A DNA stretch of 49,641 bases from an uncultured Negativibacillus sp. Its GTDB lineage: Bacteria; Bacillota; Clostridia; Oscillospirales; Ruminococcaceae. Of this stretch, positions 33,920 to 41,985 are shown piece by piece. Numbering within the stretch: position 1 is the stretch's first letter; each line of letters begins with the position of its first letter. The notes under the pieces were generated by a model. That model searched no databases and was not told the origin of the DNA. It was given only the letters and a program-made list of their open reading frames with translations. The stretch covers positions 1 through 49,641 of the forward strand of contig NZ_CALXIN010000008.1 in assembly GCF_944388365.1 (NCBI RefSeq), written 5' to 3'. A program made the translations under genes and the position numbers.

Positions 33920-34726
33920 GTGGAAAAAATCATACAGAACGGACAAAAGCCCTATTATCGGCCGAATTTGGAACATCTGCTGAACGATCTGGGCGTTGCC
34001 GCCGGAGATACACTGGTTCTTCATGCCTCGCTCAAATTCTTTGGCTATCTCATCGGCGGAGCAGCAATGGTGATCGACACAGTGCTCGGTTGTATTGGTC
34101 CGCAGGGAACGCTGGTGATGCCGTCTCAGTCGGTGTACAATATGAACCCGAAGTTCTGGCAGTATCCACCGGCTCCGGAGGAATGGCACGACGATATACG
34201 GGAAACCATGCTGCCGTATGACCCGCAGCGAACACCGGTGGATGATGCCCTGGGAGCGGTTGTAGCTTACTTTTACCGCTATCCGAATGTGTACCGAAGT
34301 GCGCATCCGCTGTATTCCTTCTGTGCGTGCGGCAAGGATGCACAGAAACTTCTGGAAGATCATCCGCTGGATTATGGACTTGGAACGGCGTCGCCGCTGC
34401 AAAAGCTGTATGACGCGGATGCAAAGATTTTGATGCTGGGCACCACCTTTGAAACAAACACCTCGCTCCATCTGGCGGAATATTTTGCAAATCGTCCGGA
34501 CATTGAGGAATCCGCTCCGATGATGGTGGATGGAAAGAAACAATGGGTTTCTTTTAAGAATATCGACCTTGATATTTATGACGACTTTCTGGATGTCCAG
34601 AAGGAGTTCTTCAAGGAATATGCTGCGCAGGTGCAGCACCGTCCGCTGCCGAATGGAGAAGCACATTGCTTTCGGATGCGGGATTGTGTGGATTTTGCAA
34701 AGGCGTATTATCAGAAAAAAGGTTAA
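33920..34726 (+). CDS. AAC(3)-family N-acetyltransferase
   Basis: 268-residue member of the antibiotic_NAT (AAC(3)/YokD) family. Start GTG 33920 follows AAGGAGG by eight bases. Seen motifs are GDTLVLHASLKFFGYLIGG near the N-terminus, GTLVMPSQS, the P-V-D-D-A-L-G-A-V segment and RSAHPLYSFCACG with the His region used in catalysis. The family acetylates the 3-amino group of aminoglycosides in resistance enzymes, but many chromosomal members have unknown substrates. Its placement between khpA and rimM is unusual, and its own ribosome site follows directly after a terminator. Drug resistance cannot be inferred. Confidence 0.87.
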   Translation: MEKIIQNGQKPYYRPNLEHLLNDLGVAAGDTLVLHASLKFFGYLIGGAAMVIDTVLGCIGPQGTLVMPSQSVYNMNPKFWQYPPAPEEWHDDIRETMLPYDPQRTPVDDALGAVVAYFYRYPNVYRSAHPLYSFCACGKDAQKLLEDHPLDYGLGTASPLQKLYDADAKILMLGTTFETNTSLHLAEYFANRPDIEESAPMMVDGKKQWVSFKNIDLDIYDDFLDVQKEFFKEYAAQVQHRPLPNGEAHCFRMRDCVDFAKAYYQKKG

Positions 34727-34778
34727 TATTTAAGAACGGAAAATAATTCTATTTTTTTATAGATGAAAGGGGAAGCGT

Positions 34779-35297
34779 ATGCGAAAAGAGTACATCGAGG
34801 CTGGAAAAATCGTTACAACCCATGGCGTGCGCGGAGAGGTCAAGCTCTATCCGTGGTGCGACGATCCCGAAATGTTTTATGATATTGAAACGGTCTATCT
34901 GGATGCCAAAGGCACCAAGCCTGTCAAACTGCTGGGCGTGCGCTTTTCAAAGGATATGCCACTGCTCAAGCTGGAGGGCGTCGAGTCGATCGACGATGCT
35001 GCCAAGCTGCGCGACAAGATTGTATATATCCATCGCGACGACATCCCGATGGAGGAAGGCGAGTATCTCATCCAGGACCTGCTGGGCATTCAGGTGGTGG
35101 ATGCCGACGACGGTCATGTCTATGGAGAGCTGACCCAGGTCAGTCCCACCGGTGCAAACGATGTCTACCATGTCCGTTTTGCCGATGGAAAGGAACGGCT
35201 GATTCCAGCCATCCCGCAGGTGGTCATCGAGGTGGACATCGAGGGCGGCGTGATGAAAATTCGCCCGTTGGAAGGATTGTTTGACGATGAGAATTGA
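34779..35297 (+). CDS. rimM: 16S rRNA processing protein RimM
   Basis: 172-residue 30S maturation factor. N-terminal beta-barrel begins IEAGKIVTTHGVRGEVKLYPW; the PRC-barrel-type C-terminal domain has LIPAIPQVVIEVDIEGG. It binds S19 and assists 30S head assembly. AAAGGGGAA precedes the ATG. It overlaps trmD by eleven bases. Confidence 0.96.
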   Translation: MRKEYIEAGKIVTTHGVRGEVKLYPWCDDPEMFYDIETVYLDAKGTKPVKLLGVRFSKDMPLLKLEGVESIDDAAKLRDKIVYIHRDDIPMEEGEYLIQDLLGIQVVDADDGHVYGELTQVSPTGANDVYHVRFADGKERLIPAIPQVVIEVDIEGGVMKIRPLEGLFDDEN

Positions 35298-36060
35298 TAT
35301 TGCGACCCTCTTTCCTGAGATGTGCGAATCGGTGCTCAACGAGAGCATCATCGGACGCGCCAGACGGGCAGGAAAGCTGGAAATCTACTGCCACAACATC
35401 CGCGACTATACGCTGGACAAGCACCGCCGCGTCGATGATACTCCCTATGGCGGCGGAAAAGGGATGCTGATGCAGACCGAACCGATCTATCGCTGCTATC
35501 AGGCGGTGTGTGAGATGACCGGAACAAAGCCGCATGTCATCTATATGTCCCCAAAAGGTGCGCCTTTCTGCCAGCAGCGGGCGGTACAACTTCGCGAGCT
35601 GGAGCATATTTTTATTCTGTGCGGGCACTATGAAGGAGTGGACCAGCGGGTGCTTGACGAGATTGTCGACGAGGAAATCTCGCTGGGCGATTATGTGCTC
35701 ACCGGTGGAGAGCTGGGTGCGCTGGTCGTGACCGATGCTGTGGGCAGACTCTGTCCAGGAGTGCTGTCCGAGGAGATCTGCTTTACCGAGGAGAGCCACT
35801 ACGACGGACTGCTGGAGTATCCGCAGTATACCCGTCCGCCGATCTGGCACGACCGTGAGGTGCCGCCGGTGCTCATCAGCGGCCATCATGCCAACATCCT
35901 GAAGTGGCAGCGGGAACAGTCGATTGCCGAAACTGCTAAAAAACGTCCTGACCTTTTGTACAAAGCGATTGAGGAAGGCAAGCTGGACCTGAAGGAGCGG
36001 CGCAAAGCGGAAGAACTTTTGGCACAGATGGATAACGACGGCAATATTTGGGAAGAATGA
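35287..36060 (+). CDS. trmD: tRNA (guanine37-N1)-methyltransferase
   Basis: 257-residue SPOUT enzyme that methylates G37 of tRNA, preventing frameshifts. The knotted AdoMet site is GDYVLTGGELGALVVTDAVGRLCPGVL in the family (short part: YVLTGGELG). The opening MRIDIATLFPEM and RPPIW are also diagnostic. ATG 35287 lies inside the end of rimM, so translation is coupled. rplS, the usual next gene, is absent; a 410-base gap follows. Confidence 0.97.
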   Translation: MRIDIATLFPEMCESVLNESIIGRARRAGKLEIYCHNIRDYTLDKHRRVDDTPYGGGKGMLMQTEPIYRCYQAVCEMTGTKPHVIYMSPKGAPFCQQRAVQLRELEHIFILCGHYEGVDQRVLDEIVDEEISLGDYVLTGGELGALVVTDAVGRLCPGVLSEEICFTEESHYDGLLEYPQYTRPPIWHDREVPPVLISGHHANILKWQREQSIAETAKKRPDLLYKAIEEGKLDLKERRKAEELLAQMDNDGNIWEE

Positions 36061-36325
36061 CAAAGGAACGCACGATTTTGCTCCATAAAGCATATTCTGT
36101 TGATAGAGAAGTAAATGAATGAAAATTTTCGGTGGATGTTTTTAGTTAAAATGTAGAAAAAATGGCGGGTGCTGGCAGGACAGCTTCTGAAAAAAGATGT
36201 ATATAATGACAGCCATGTTGAAAACTTTATAGTGAATACACACAAAGGAAAAGCCATTTAAAACCTTCCATCTGGAAAAGAAGCAGAAAATCGAAGCTGT
36301 ATGTAAAAGAATGGCAAAATATGCG
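36061..36325. other. Intergenic region after trmD, no gene seen
   Basis: AT-rich stretch between trmD and the ptsH promoter with no supported ORF, no clear terminator for trmD and no tRNA-like structure. rplS would normally sit here in many Firmicutes. Confidence 0.5.
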
Positions 36326-36353
36326 TTGACGAACCATTGCTTTGTGATATAAT
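36326..36353 (+). promoter_or_regulatory. Promoter of ptsH
   Basis: TTGACG at 36326-36331 and TATAAT at 36348-36353 with a 16-base spacer. The transcript would start about 110 bases before the ATG. Confidence 0.8.
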
Positions 36354-36361
36354 AAATTTGT

Positions 36362-36430
36362 GTCAAGCGGACGAACCCTAAAACGGGACCGGTCGGGAAA
36401 CTACGGCAAAGTTTGGGTCGTCTTTGGTTG
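36362..36430 (+). promoter_or_regulatory. Structured leader RNA of ptsH, unassigned
   Basis: The leader can fold with an outer TCAA/TTGA pairing, GACGAACCC with GGGTCGTC (one bulged A), and inner hairpins including AAACT/AGTTT and the palindrome GACCGGTC. It does not match a riboswitch class I can recall. It does not overlap the ribosome site at about 36457. Confidence 0.4.
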
Positions 36431-36470
36431 AGTGAAACATGAAACATCTTAGAATAGGGGAGTAACTGAA

Positions 36471-36734
36471 ATGTTTGTAAAAGAAGTAGTTGTACAGAAC
36501 CAGGTTGGTCTTCATGCTCGTCCAGCAACATTTTTCATCCAGAAAGCAAATGAATACAAAGCTTCCATCTGGGTTGAAAAAGAGGACCGCAGAGTAAACG
36601 CAAAGAGCCTTCTGGGCGTATTGTCCCTGGGTATTGTTGGCGGTACAACCATCCGCATCATCGCTGACGGTGCAGATGAAAAAGAAGCTGTTGAGAGTCT
36701 GGTAGAGCTGGTTGAGTCCGGTTTTGCTGAATAA
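36471..36734 (+). CDS. ptsH: Phosphocarrier protein HPr
   Basis: 87-residue HPr of the sugar phosphotransferase system. His15 in GLHARPAT accepts phosphate from enzyme I; Ser46 in NAKSLLGVLSLG is the site used by HPr kinase for catabolite control in Firmicutes. Both are present, so it is HPr rather than the Crh paralogue. AGGGGAG precedes the ATG. No ptsI follows; the gene is a single unit with its own promoter and terminator. Confidence 0.95.
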   Translation: MFVKEVVVQNQVGLHARPATFFIQKANEYKASIWVEKEDRRVNAKSLLGVLSLGIVGGTTIRIIADGADEKEAVESLVELVESGFAE

Positions 36735-36786
36735 TCAGCATCGCTGCCAAAAGCTTCGGCTACGGTTCAGTCGCATAGAAACCCGA

Positions 36787-36823
36787 AAGGTGTATCGGCC
36801 GCTTTGGCTGATGCACCTTTTTT
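36787..36823 (+). terminator. Terminator of ptsH
   Basis: AAGGTGTATCGGCC, GCTTT, GGCTGATGCACCTT with two wobble pairs, then T6. Confidence 0.88.
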
Positions 36824-36852
36824 AGTTTTCAGCATCGAAAGGAGAGACGCGG

Positions 36853-38781
36853 ATGGATAATCCCAGACTGGAATATCTGCGGGACAAGGTAAAAAAACTG
36901 CCGCTGCAGCCTGGCATCTACATCATGAAGGACAAAAAGGGGAAGATCATCTACATCGGCAAGGCAAAAGCCCTGAAAAACCGCGTCAGCAGTTACTTCC
37001 GCAGCGTTGACAAGCATACCCCCAAGGTCTACCGCATGGTGGAGAATGTATGGGACTTTGAATATATCGTCACCGGCAGCGAGTTTGAGGCGCTGGTGCT
37101 GGAATGCAGCTTTATCAAACAGTATACCCCGAAATACAACATCCTTTTGAAGGACGATAAAGGTTACCATTATATCCGCATCGGCGGCGGAGACTATGGA
37201 AAGATCACCGCCAGCCATCAGCCGCTCAAGGATGGTGCGCGCTATCTGGGACCCTATCTGTCCGGCTATGTGGTCAAGCAGACGGTCGATGAGGTCAACA
37301 AGGCGTTTTTGCTGCCCACCTGCAACCGCAATTTTCCGCAGGAGATCGGCAAACAGCGTCCTTGCTTAAATTACCACATCAAGCAGTGCATGGCGCCGTG
37401 CAGCGGAAAGATCAGCCCTGAGGAGTATGCCGAGGCGCTGGAGGAGGCGGTCAGCTTCTTGAAGGGCTCCTCGTCGCAGATCCAGAAGGTGCTGACCGAA
37501 AAGATGATGCAGGCTGCCGAACAGATGCAGTACGAAAAGGCGGCGCGCTACCGCGACCGCATCCGTGCCATCCAGGGCTTGCAGGAGAACCAGAAGGTGG
37601 TGTCTATCCGCTATGAGGAGGAGGACGTCATCGCGCTGGTGCAGTCGTCGGTCAAATGCTGTGCAGTGGTGCTCAAGTTCAGGGATTATAAACTGGTGGA
37701 CAAGGAGTACTTCATGCTCGATGAGATGAGCGAGTTTTCCGAGGCCGCCATGGCTGCCCGTGAACAAAATACGCAGGAGCTTGCACTGGACAAGGTGCTG
37801 CAGGAGCTGCGCGCTCAGTTTGTGCTGCGCTATTACAGCATGAAGGACAGCGTGCCAAAGTCGGTGGTATTGGATGGAGAAATCGGCTGCCGCGACCAGC
37901 TTCAGAGCTATCTGTCTGAAAAGGCGGGACGCAGCGTCCAGCTGCTGATTCCGCAGAAGGGTGATCAGATGAAGCTGCTGACCATGGCAAAGGAGAATGC
38001 CAGCCAGCAGATCGCCGAACAGACCCGCCGCACCAGCCGCGAAATCTCCGCTCTCGACGAGCTGGCAAGGCTGCTGGGACTGCATCAGGTGCCAAACTAT
38101 ATCGAAGCGTACGATATTTCCAACATTGGCAGCGAGACCATTGTAGCGGGCATGGTGGTGTTCGAGGAAGGACGTCCGCTCAAGGGTGCTTACCGAAAAT
38201 TCTCGGTGCGCACCGTGCAGGGCAAACCGGACGACTATGCTTCAATGAGGGAGGTCATCACTCGCCGGTTGGAGCGGTATGAGCAGCACAAGTCGGAGGG
38301 CGTCGGTTTTGGACGGCTGCCCGACCTGATTCTGCTCGACGGCGGCCGCGGTCATGTGGCGGCAGTCAAGCCGATTGTACAACAGATGGGCTTTGCTATC
38401 CCTGTCTTTGGTATGGCAAAGGATGACCGTCACCGCACCCGTACCATCGCCACCGAGGACGGCGAGCTGTCGGTGTCCTCCTTCCGGTCCGCCTTTGATC
38501 TGTTGACCAGTATTCAGGACGAGGTCCACCGCTTTTCCATCACCTATTCGCGCGCCAAACACCAGAGCCGCGCCATGGATTCGGTGCTGCGCTCGGTGGA
38601 AGGCATCGGCGAAAAGCGGGCAAAAAATCTGTTTCTGCGCTTCCGCACCCTCAAGGCGATGGAGGCAGCCACCGTCGAACAGCTGGAGGAAACACCTGGC
38701 ATGACCCATCTGACGGCACTCAATCTGTATCGTTATCTGCACGGAAACGAGGAAGGACAGAAAAACGGGGAGAATTTGTAA
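36853..38781 (+). CDS. uvrC: Excinuclease ABC subunit C
   Basis: 642-residue dual-incision nuclease of nucleotide excision repair. GIY-YIG domain starts with LPLQPGIYIMKDKKGKIIYIGKAK; Cys-rich segment follows (CLNYHIKQCMAPC); UVR motif at SQIQKVLTEKMMQAAEQMQYEKAA; RNase-H-like endonuclease with EAYDISNIGS and the helix-hairpin-helix pair near the end (VEGIGEKRA, ETPGMTHLTA). AAAGGAGAG precedes ATG 36853. uvrB and uvrA are 6-9 kb away in this window; no SOS box is seen upstream of uvrC. Confidence 0.97.
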   Translation: MDNPRLEYLRDKVKKLPLQPGIYIMKDKKGKIIYIGKAKALKNRVSSYFRSVDKHTPKVYRMVENVWDFEYIVTGSEFEALVLECSFIKQYTPKYNILLKDDKGYHYIRIGGGDYGKITASHQPLKDGARYLGPYLSGYVVKQTVDEVNKAFLLPTCNRNFPQEIGKQRPCLNYHIKQCMAPCSGKISPEEYAEALEEAVSFLKGSSSQIQKVLTEKMMQAAEQMQYEKAARYRDRIRAIQGLQENQKVVSIRYEEEDVIALVQSSVKCCAVVLKFRDYKLVDKEYFMLDEMSEFSEAAMAAREQNTQELALDKVLQELRAQFVLRYYSMKDSVPKSVVLDGEIGCRDQLQSYLSEKAGRSVQLLIPQKGDQMKLLTMAKENASQQIAEQTRRTSREISALDELARLLGLHQVPNYIEAYDISNIGSETIVAGMVVFEEGRPLKGAYRKFSVRTVQGKPDDYASMREVITRRLERYEQHKSEGVGFGRLPDLILLDGGRGHVAAVKPIVQQMGFAIPVFGMAKDDRHRTRTIATEDGELSVSSFRSAFDLLTSIQDEVHRFSITYSRAKHQSRAMDSVLRSVEGIGEKRAKNLFLRFRTLKAMEAATVEQLEETPGMTHLTALNLYRYLHGNEEGQKNGENL

Positions 38782-38807
38782 AAATACTGCAAAAACAGTC
38801 CACAGCA

Positions 38808-38836
38808 TTGACAAACAGAGGAAAAATGAACATAAT
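38808..38836 (+). promoter_or_regulatory. Promoter of rsmD-coaD
   Basis: TTGACA at 38808-38813 and CATAAT at 38831-38836, 17-base spacer, 60 bases before rsmD. Confidence 0.75.
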
Positions 38837-38895
38837 AAGAAGGATAAAAAGCAAAGTAAAAAGAAAGATGATGTCAAAAGAGAAAGGAATTTGAT

Positions 38896-39450
38896 ATGAG
38901 AGTTACAACCGGCCTTGCACGCGGAAGAAATCTGGAGGCTCCTCAGGGGCTGGACACCAGACCTTCGTCCGATATGACCAAGCAGGCAGTTTTTAATATT
39001 ATCCAGAATTATGTAGAGGGCGCTGTTTTTCTCGACCTGTTTGCAGGTTCGGGACAGATGGGCATCGAGGCGCTCAGCCGCGGCGCCAAAACCGCTGTTT
39101 TTATCGACAATTCTCCCAAGGCCATCGAGGTCATCAAAGCAAACCTCAAACACTGCGGCCTGATGGAGCAGGCAAGGGTTGCCCAGATGGACGCACAGTC
39201 CTTTTTACAGGGCAGCGGACAGAAATTTGATATTGTGTTCCTGGATCCGCCGTATCAGAAGCAGATTATCCACCAGCTGTTCGAGCAGGTGGTCGCATGT
39301 ATGGCTCCAGGCGGTATCATCGTCTGCGAGACCGAGCGCAATGAGGAACTGCCGGAGGGAACCGGAAGCTATACCGAGATCAAGACCTATCTTTACGGCA
39401 AAGCAAAGGTGACAGTATACCGTCAATCCAATGAGCAGGAGGACGAATAA
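38896..39450 (+). CDS. rsmD: 16S rRNA (guanine966-N2)-methyltransferase
   Basis: 184-residue AdoMet methyltransferase. RPSSDMTKQAVFNI is the family signature, AdoMet loop is LDLFAGSGQMGIEALSRGA, and the catalytic DPPY is at residues 117-120. It methylates G966 in the small subunit. AAAGGAA precedes the ATG. coaD follows four bases after its stop, the usual pairing in Firmicutes. Confidence 0.96.
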   Translation: MRVTTGLARGRNLEAPQGLDTRPSSDMTKQAVFNIIQNYVEGAVFLDLFAGSGQMGIEALSRGAKTAVFIDNSPKAIEVIKANLKHCGLMEQARVAQMDAQSFLQGSGQKFDIVFLDPPYQKQIIHQLFEQVVACMAPGGIIVCETERNEELPEGTGSYTEIKTYLYGKAKVTVYRQSNEQEDE

Positions 39451-39454
39451 GCCG

Positions 39455-39952
39455 ATGGAACTCAAGGAACGAATTGCAGTGGTCCCGGGCAGCTTTGACC
39501 CGATCACCAAAGGACACATGGACATCATTCGACGTGCCCAGACACTGTTTGACCGCGTCATCGTGCTGGTGGTGGTCAACGCACAGAAAAATCCATGCTT
39601 CTCGCTGGAGGAGCGCGTCGAGCTGATTAAAGCGTCGGTGCAGGGAATCCCAGGCGTCGAGGTGGACAGCTATGATGGATTGCTGGTGGACTACGTCAAA
39701 CAGGTTGGCGCCGGTGCGATTGTCAAGGGACTGCGCGCGGTATCCGACTTTGAATATGAATTTCAGATGGCGCTGATCAACAAGGAGCTTTATCATCAGG
39801 TGGAAACGGTATTTCTGACCACCAGTGCCGAGAACCAGTATCTCAGCTCCAGCGTCGTCAAACAGATTGCTTCCTTTGGGGGAGATATCCATCTGTTTGT
39901 ACCGGAACAGGTACACGACAGGATTGTGGAACGGTTGAGCAAAATACGCTGA
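39455..39952 (+). CDS. coaD: Phosphopantetheine adenylyltransferase
   Basis: 165-residue enzyme of coenzyme A synthesis that makes dephospho-CoA from 4'-phosphopantetheine and ATP. The nucleotide-binding PGSFDPITKGHMDII holds the T/HxGH-type motif, and the second site is LSSSVVKQIASFGGDI. ATG 39455 is preferred to the in-frame ATG 39431 because AGGAGG lies between them. Co-transcribed with rsmD. Confidence 0.96.
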   Translation: MELKERIAVVPGSFDPITKGHMDIIRRAQTLFDRVIVLVVVNAQKNPCFSLEERVELIKASVQGIPGVEVDSYDGLLVDYVKQVGAGAIVKGLRAVSDFEYEFQMALINKELYHQVETVFLTTSAENQYLSSSVVKQIASFGGDIHLFVPEQVHDRIVERLSKIR

Positions 39953-39989
39953 ACATCGAGACAAACAACTGCGCAGGAGGAATGGAAAG

Positions 39990-40475
39990 ATGAATATTGA
40001 TGAGATCTTAAACATGATTGATGATATGCTGGAAGAAGCATGGAGCCTGCCGTTTTCCAGCGGACGCTGTGTGGTCGATGCGCAGAAGGTAAGAGAGTGT
40101 ATTGAGGACATTCGTCTGAACCTTCCAGGCGAGATCAAACAGGCAAAGATGATTGTGGCGGACCGCAATGATATCATCAAACAGGCAGAACATCAGGCGG
40201 AGGCGACCCTGAGAAAGGCGGAGGAGCGCGCAAGAATGCTCATCGCACAGGAGGAGATCGTCAAACAGGCGCAGGAAAAGGCTGCCGACATCATTGCACA
40301 GGCGCAGGTGGCTGCCAAGGAAATTCGCCGTGCATCGCACGAATTTTCCGATTCGATTCTTCGTCAGACCGAGGAAAATCTGGCTGCTTCGCTGAAGAAT
40401 GTGCGCGATACCCGTCAGGCTCTGCGCAATGCGACCGGCAAATCCAAACAGATTCAGATTCCAAAAGAGGACTAA
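39990..40475 (+). CDS. Coiled-coil protein, unknown function, linked to coaD
   Basis: 161-residue soluble protein with a short N-terminal helical part (residues 1-40) followed by an Ala/Glu/Lys-rich coiled coil (about 45-135) that resembles the b/E-type stalk of ATP synthases and DivIVA-like proteins. C-terminus is basic. Similar proteins occur after coaD in clostridia, sometimes annotated loosely as ATPases; no nucleotide motif is visible here. AGGAGG precedes the ATG. A terminator follows, so it ends the rsmD-coaD unit. Confidence 0.75.
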   Translation: MNIDEILNMIDDMLEEAWSLPFSSGRCVVDAQKVRECIEDIRLNLPGEIKQAKMIVADRNDIIKQAEHQAEATLRKAEERARMLIAQEEIVKQAQEKAADIIAQAQVAAKEIRRASHEFSDSILRQTEENLAASLKNVRDTRQALRNATGKSKQIQIPKED

Positions 40476-40494
40476 TCTGCCAAAATGAAAAGAG

Positions 40495-40534
40495 AAGCAG
40501 CTTTTTCACAGACAATGTGAAAAGGCTGCTTTTT
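40495..40534 (+). terminator. Terminator of the rsmD-coaD unit
   Basis: AAGCAGCTTTTTCACA pairs with TGTGAAAAGGCTGCTT around GACAA, followed by TTT. Confidence 0.88.
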
Positions 40535-40559
40535 ATTGGAAAAAAGAGGGGGAAAGAGA

Positions 40560-41357
40560 ATGAGCGCAGCGGCACTCAAATGGATTGCGCTGGTGCTGAT
40601 GTTGGTGGATCATATCGGGGAGTTTTTTGGAGGGATAACACCGGTATGGTTTCGGTGGCTCGGCAGACTGTCAGCGCCGTTGTTTCTGTTCTGTCTGGCA
40701 AAGGGACTGGAAAAAACAAGGAGCCGTCCGCGCTATCTGCGGCGGCTCTGGATCGGGTCGGCGGTCATGGGATGCAGCAGCTTTGTGTTGTCGCTGCTTT
40801 TCCCGATGGCACCGGTGCCGGTCAGCAACAACATTTTTTCCACCATGGCAGTTATCGCCGCGATGGTGTGGATTTTTGAAAGCTATGGGCAGTCCTCAGC
40901 GCGCAAAGACAATCTTCCCAAACCGGATATGGCGCTGGGGATTTTTGCAGCGGTGCAGACACTTTCTGGTCTTGCCTGTGCCTTTGCAGAGCAATGGGGA
41001 AAATCATGGGTGCGGCTCATCAATGGACTGGTGCCAAACCTTGTTTACTGCGAGGGAAGCATCGAGGTCATCATCCTGGGACTTATCTTTTTCTACCTTG
41101 GAAAGAGCCGCAGAAAACTGTGCCTGGGTTATGGAATTTACTGCGCAGCACAGTTTTTGTCCTCGGTGATCATGGCGGTGGAGTATGGCAGGATGAGTTA
41201 TGTCGTTCTCTATTTTTATCAGTGGATGATGATTGGCTCGCTGCCGCTGATGCTGTGCTACAACGGCCAGCGCGGCAGACAGAACGGACGGGTGTTCTAC
41301 CTGTTCTATCCGCTGCACATCTGGGCGCTGTATCTGTTATCCAATCTGCTAGCATAG
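40560..41357 (+). CDS. TraX-family membrane protein
   Basis: 265-residue polytopic protein with about eight helices. The opening LKWIALVLMLVDHIGEFF, with Asp-His inside the first helix, and the following RLSAPLFLFCLAKGLEKT mark the TraX family. F-plasmid TraX acetylates pilin; the chromosomal relatives are acyltransferase-like membrane proteins with unknown substrate, perhaps a wall or surface polymer. ATG 40560 follows GGGGGAAAG. No conjugation genes are near, so a plasmid role is not suggested. Confidence 0.82.
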   Translation: MSAAALKWIALVLMLVDHIGEFFGGITPVWFRWLGRLSAPLFLFCLAKGLEKTRSRPRYLRRLWIGSAVMGCSSFVLSLLFPMAPVPVSNNIFSTMAVIAAMVWIFESYGQSSARKDNLPKPDMALGIFAAVQTLSGLACAFAEQWGKSWVRLINGLVPNLVYCEGSIEVIILGLIFFYLGKSRRKLCLGYGIYCAAQFLSSVIMAVEYGRMSYVVLYFYQWMMIGSLPLMLCYNGQRGRQNGRVFYLFYPLHIWALYLLSNLLA

Positions 41358-41359
41358 AA

Positions 41360-41396
41360 AAAACTGCCGGCTCCAAACAGAGCAGACAGTTTTTTG
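41360..41396 (+). terminator. Terminator of the TraX-family gene
   Basis: AAACTG pairs with CAGTTT and inner GCTC with GAGC, then T-run. Confidence 0.75.
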
Positions 41397-41426
41397 ATAA
41401 ATCCATTTTGGAAGAAGGAATTTGTA

Positions 41427-41861
41427 ATGAATGAAACATCCAATTCACTGTGGGCAATCTATGCGCTGCTGTCGGCTGTGTTTGCAGCACTGACCTCCAT
41501 CCTTGCCAAGATCGGCATCACCGGCATCGACTCCAACCTTGCTACCGCCATCCGTACCGCTGTGGTGCTGGTCATGGCATGGGGCATCGTCTTTATGACC
41601 GGCGTGCAGAAGCAGATTACCAACATCGGAACCCGCTCCTGGGTCTTTCTGGTGCTGTCCGGCCTGGCAACCGGACTTTCGTGGCTGTTTTACTACCGCG
41701 CTTTGCAGATGGGAGATGCCAGCCGCGTCGTTCCGATCGACAAGTCCAGTGTCGTCATCAGTATGATTCTGGCGTTTGTGGTGCTCAAAGAACAGGTGAC
41801 CTGGCAGACGGTGGTCGGCGGCATCCTGATTACCGCAGGAACCTTTGTTTTAATCCTGTAA
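41427..41861 (+). CDS. EamA-domain transporter, single-repeat (half-size)
   Basis: 144 residues with about five helices and one EamA module; most EamA exporters carry two. LSGLATGLSWLFYYRALQMGDASRVVPIDKSS is a typical segment (short marker: YYRALQMGDAS). The protein must dimerise or be an ancestral-type single-repeat transporter. Possible substrates are small metabolites or amino acids. GAAGGAA precedes ATG 41427. It is convergent with the pseudouridine synthase, with about 125 bases between, and no terminator is evident in that gap. Confidence 0.82.
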   Translation: MNETSNSLWAIYALLSAVFAALTSILAKIGITGIDSNLATAIRTAVVLVMAWGIVFMTGVQKQITNIGTRSWVFLVLSGLATGLSWLFYYRALQMGDASRVVPIDKSSVVISMILAFVVLKEQVTWQTVVGGILITAGTFVLIL

Positions 41862-41985
41862 TATTGGTTAAATGAACAAAAAATTTTGGAAAAAACTGTT
41901 GTTCACACCTAAGTTGTAAAAAAACTATTGCATTTCCTTTGGATTCCCGTTACTTTATAAGAGTAAAAGCAAATAAAATCAGGGC

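Noticed and set aside
33920..34726. Acetyltransferase as a proven aminoglycoside resistance gene
   Set aside because: The family contains many members with other or unknown substrates; sequence alone does not show drug specificity.
36061..36325. Hidden rplS or other ribosomal gene after trmD
   Set aside because: All frames were interrupted or lacked ribosome sites and L19 features.
40560..41357. TraX-family gene as evidence for a conjugative element
   Set aside because: No relaxase, coupling protein or type IV secretion genes nearby; chromosomal TraX relatives are common in clostridia.
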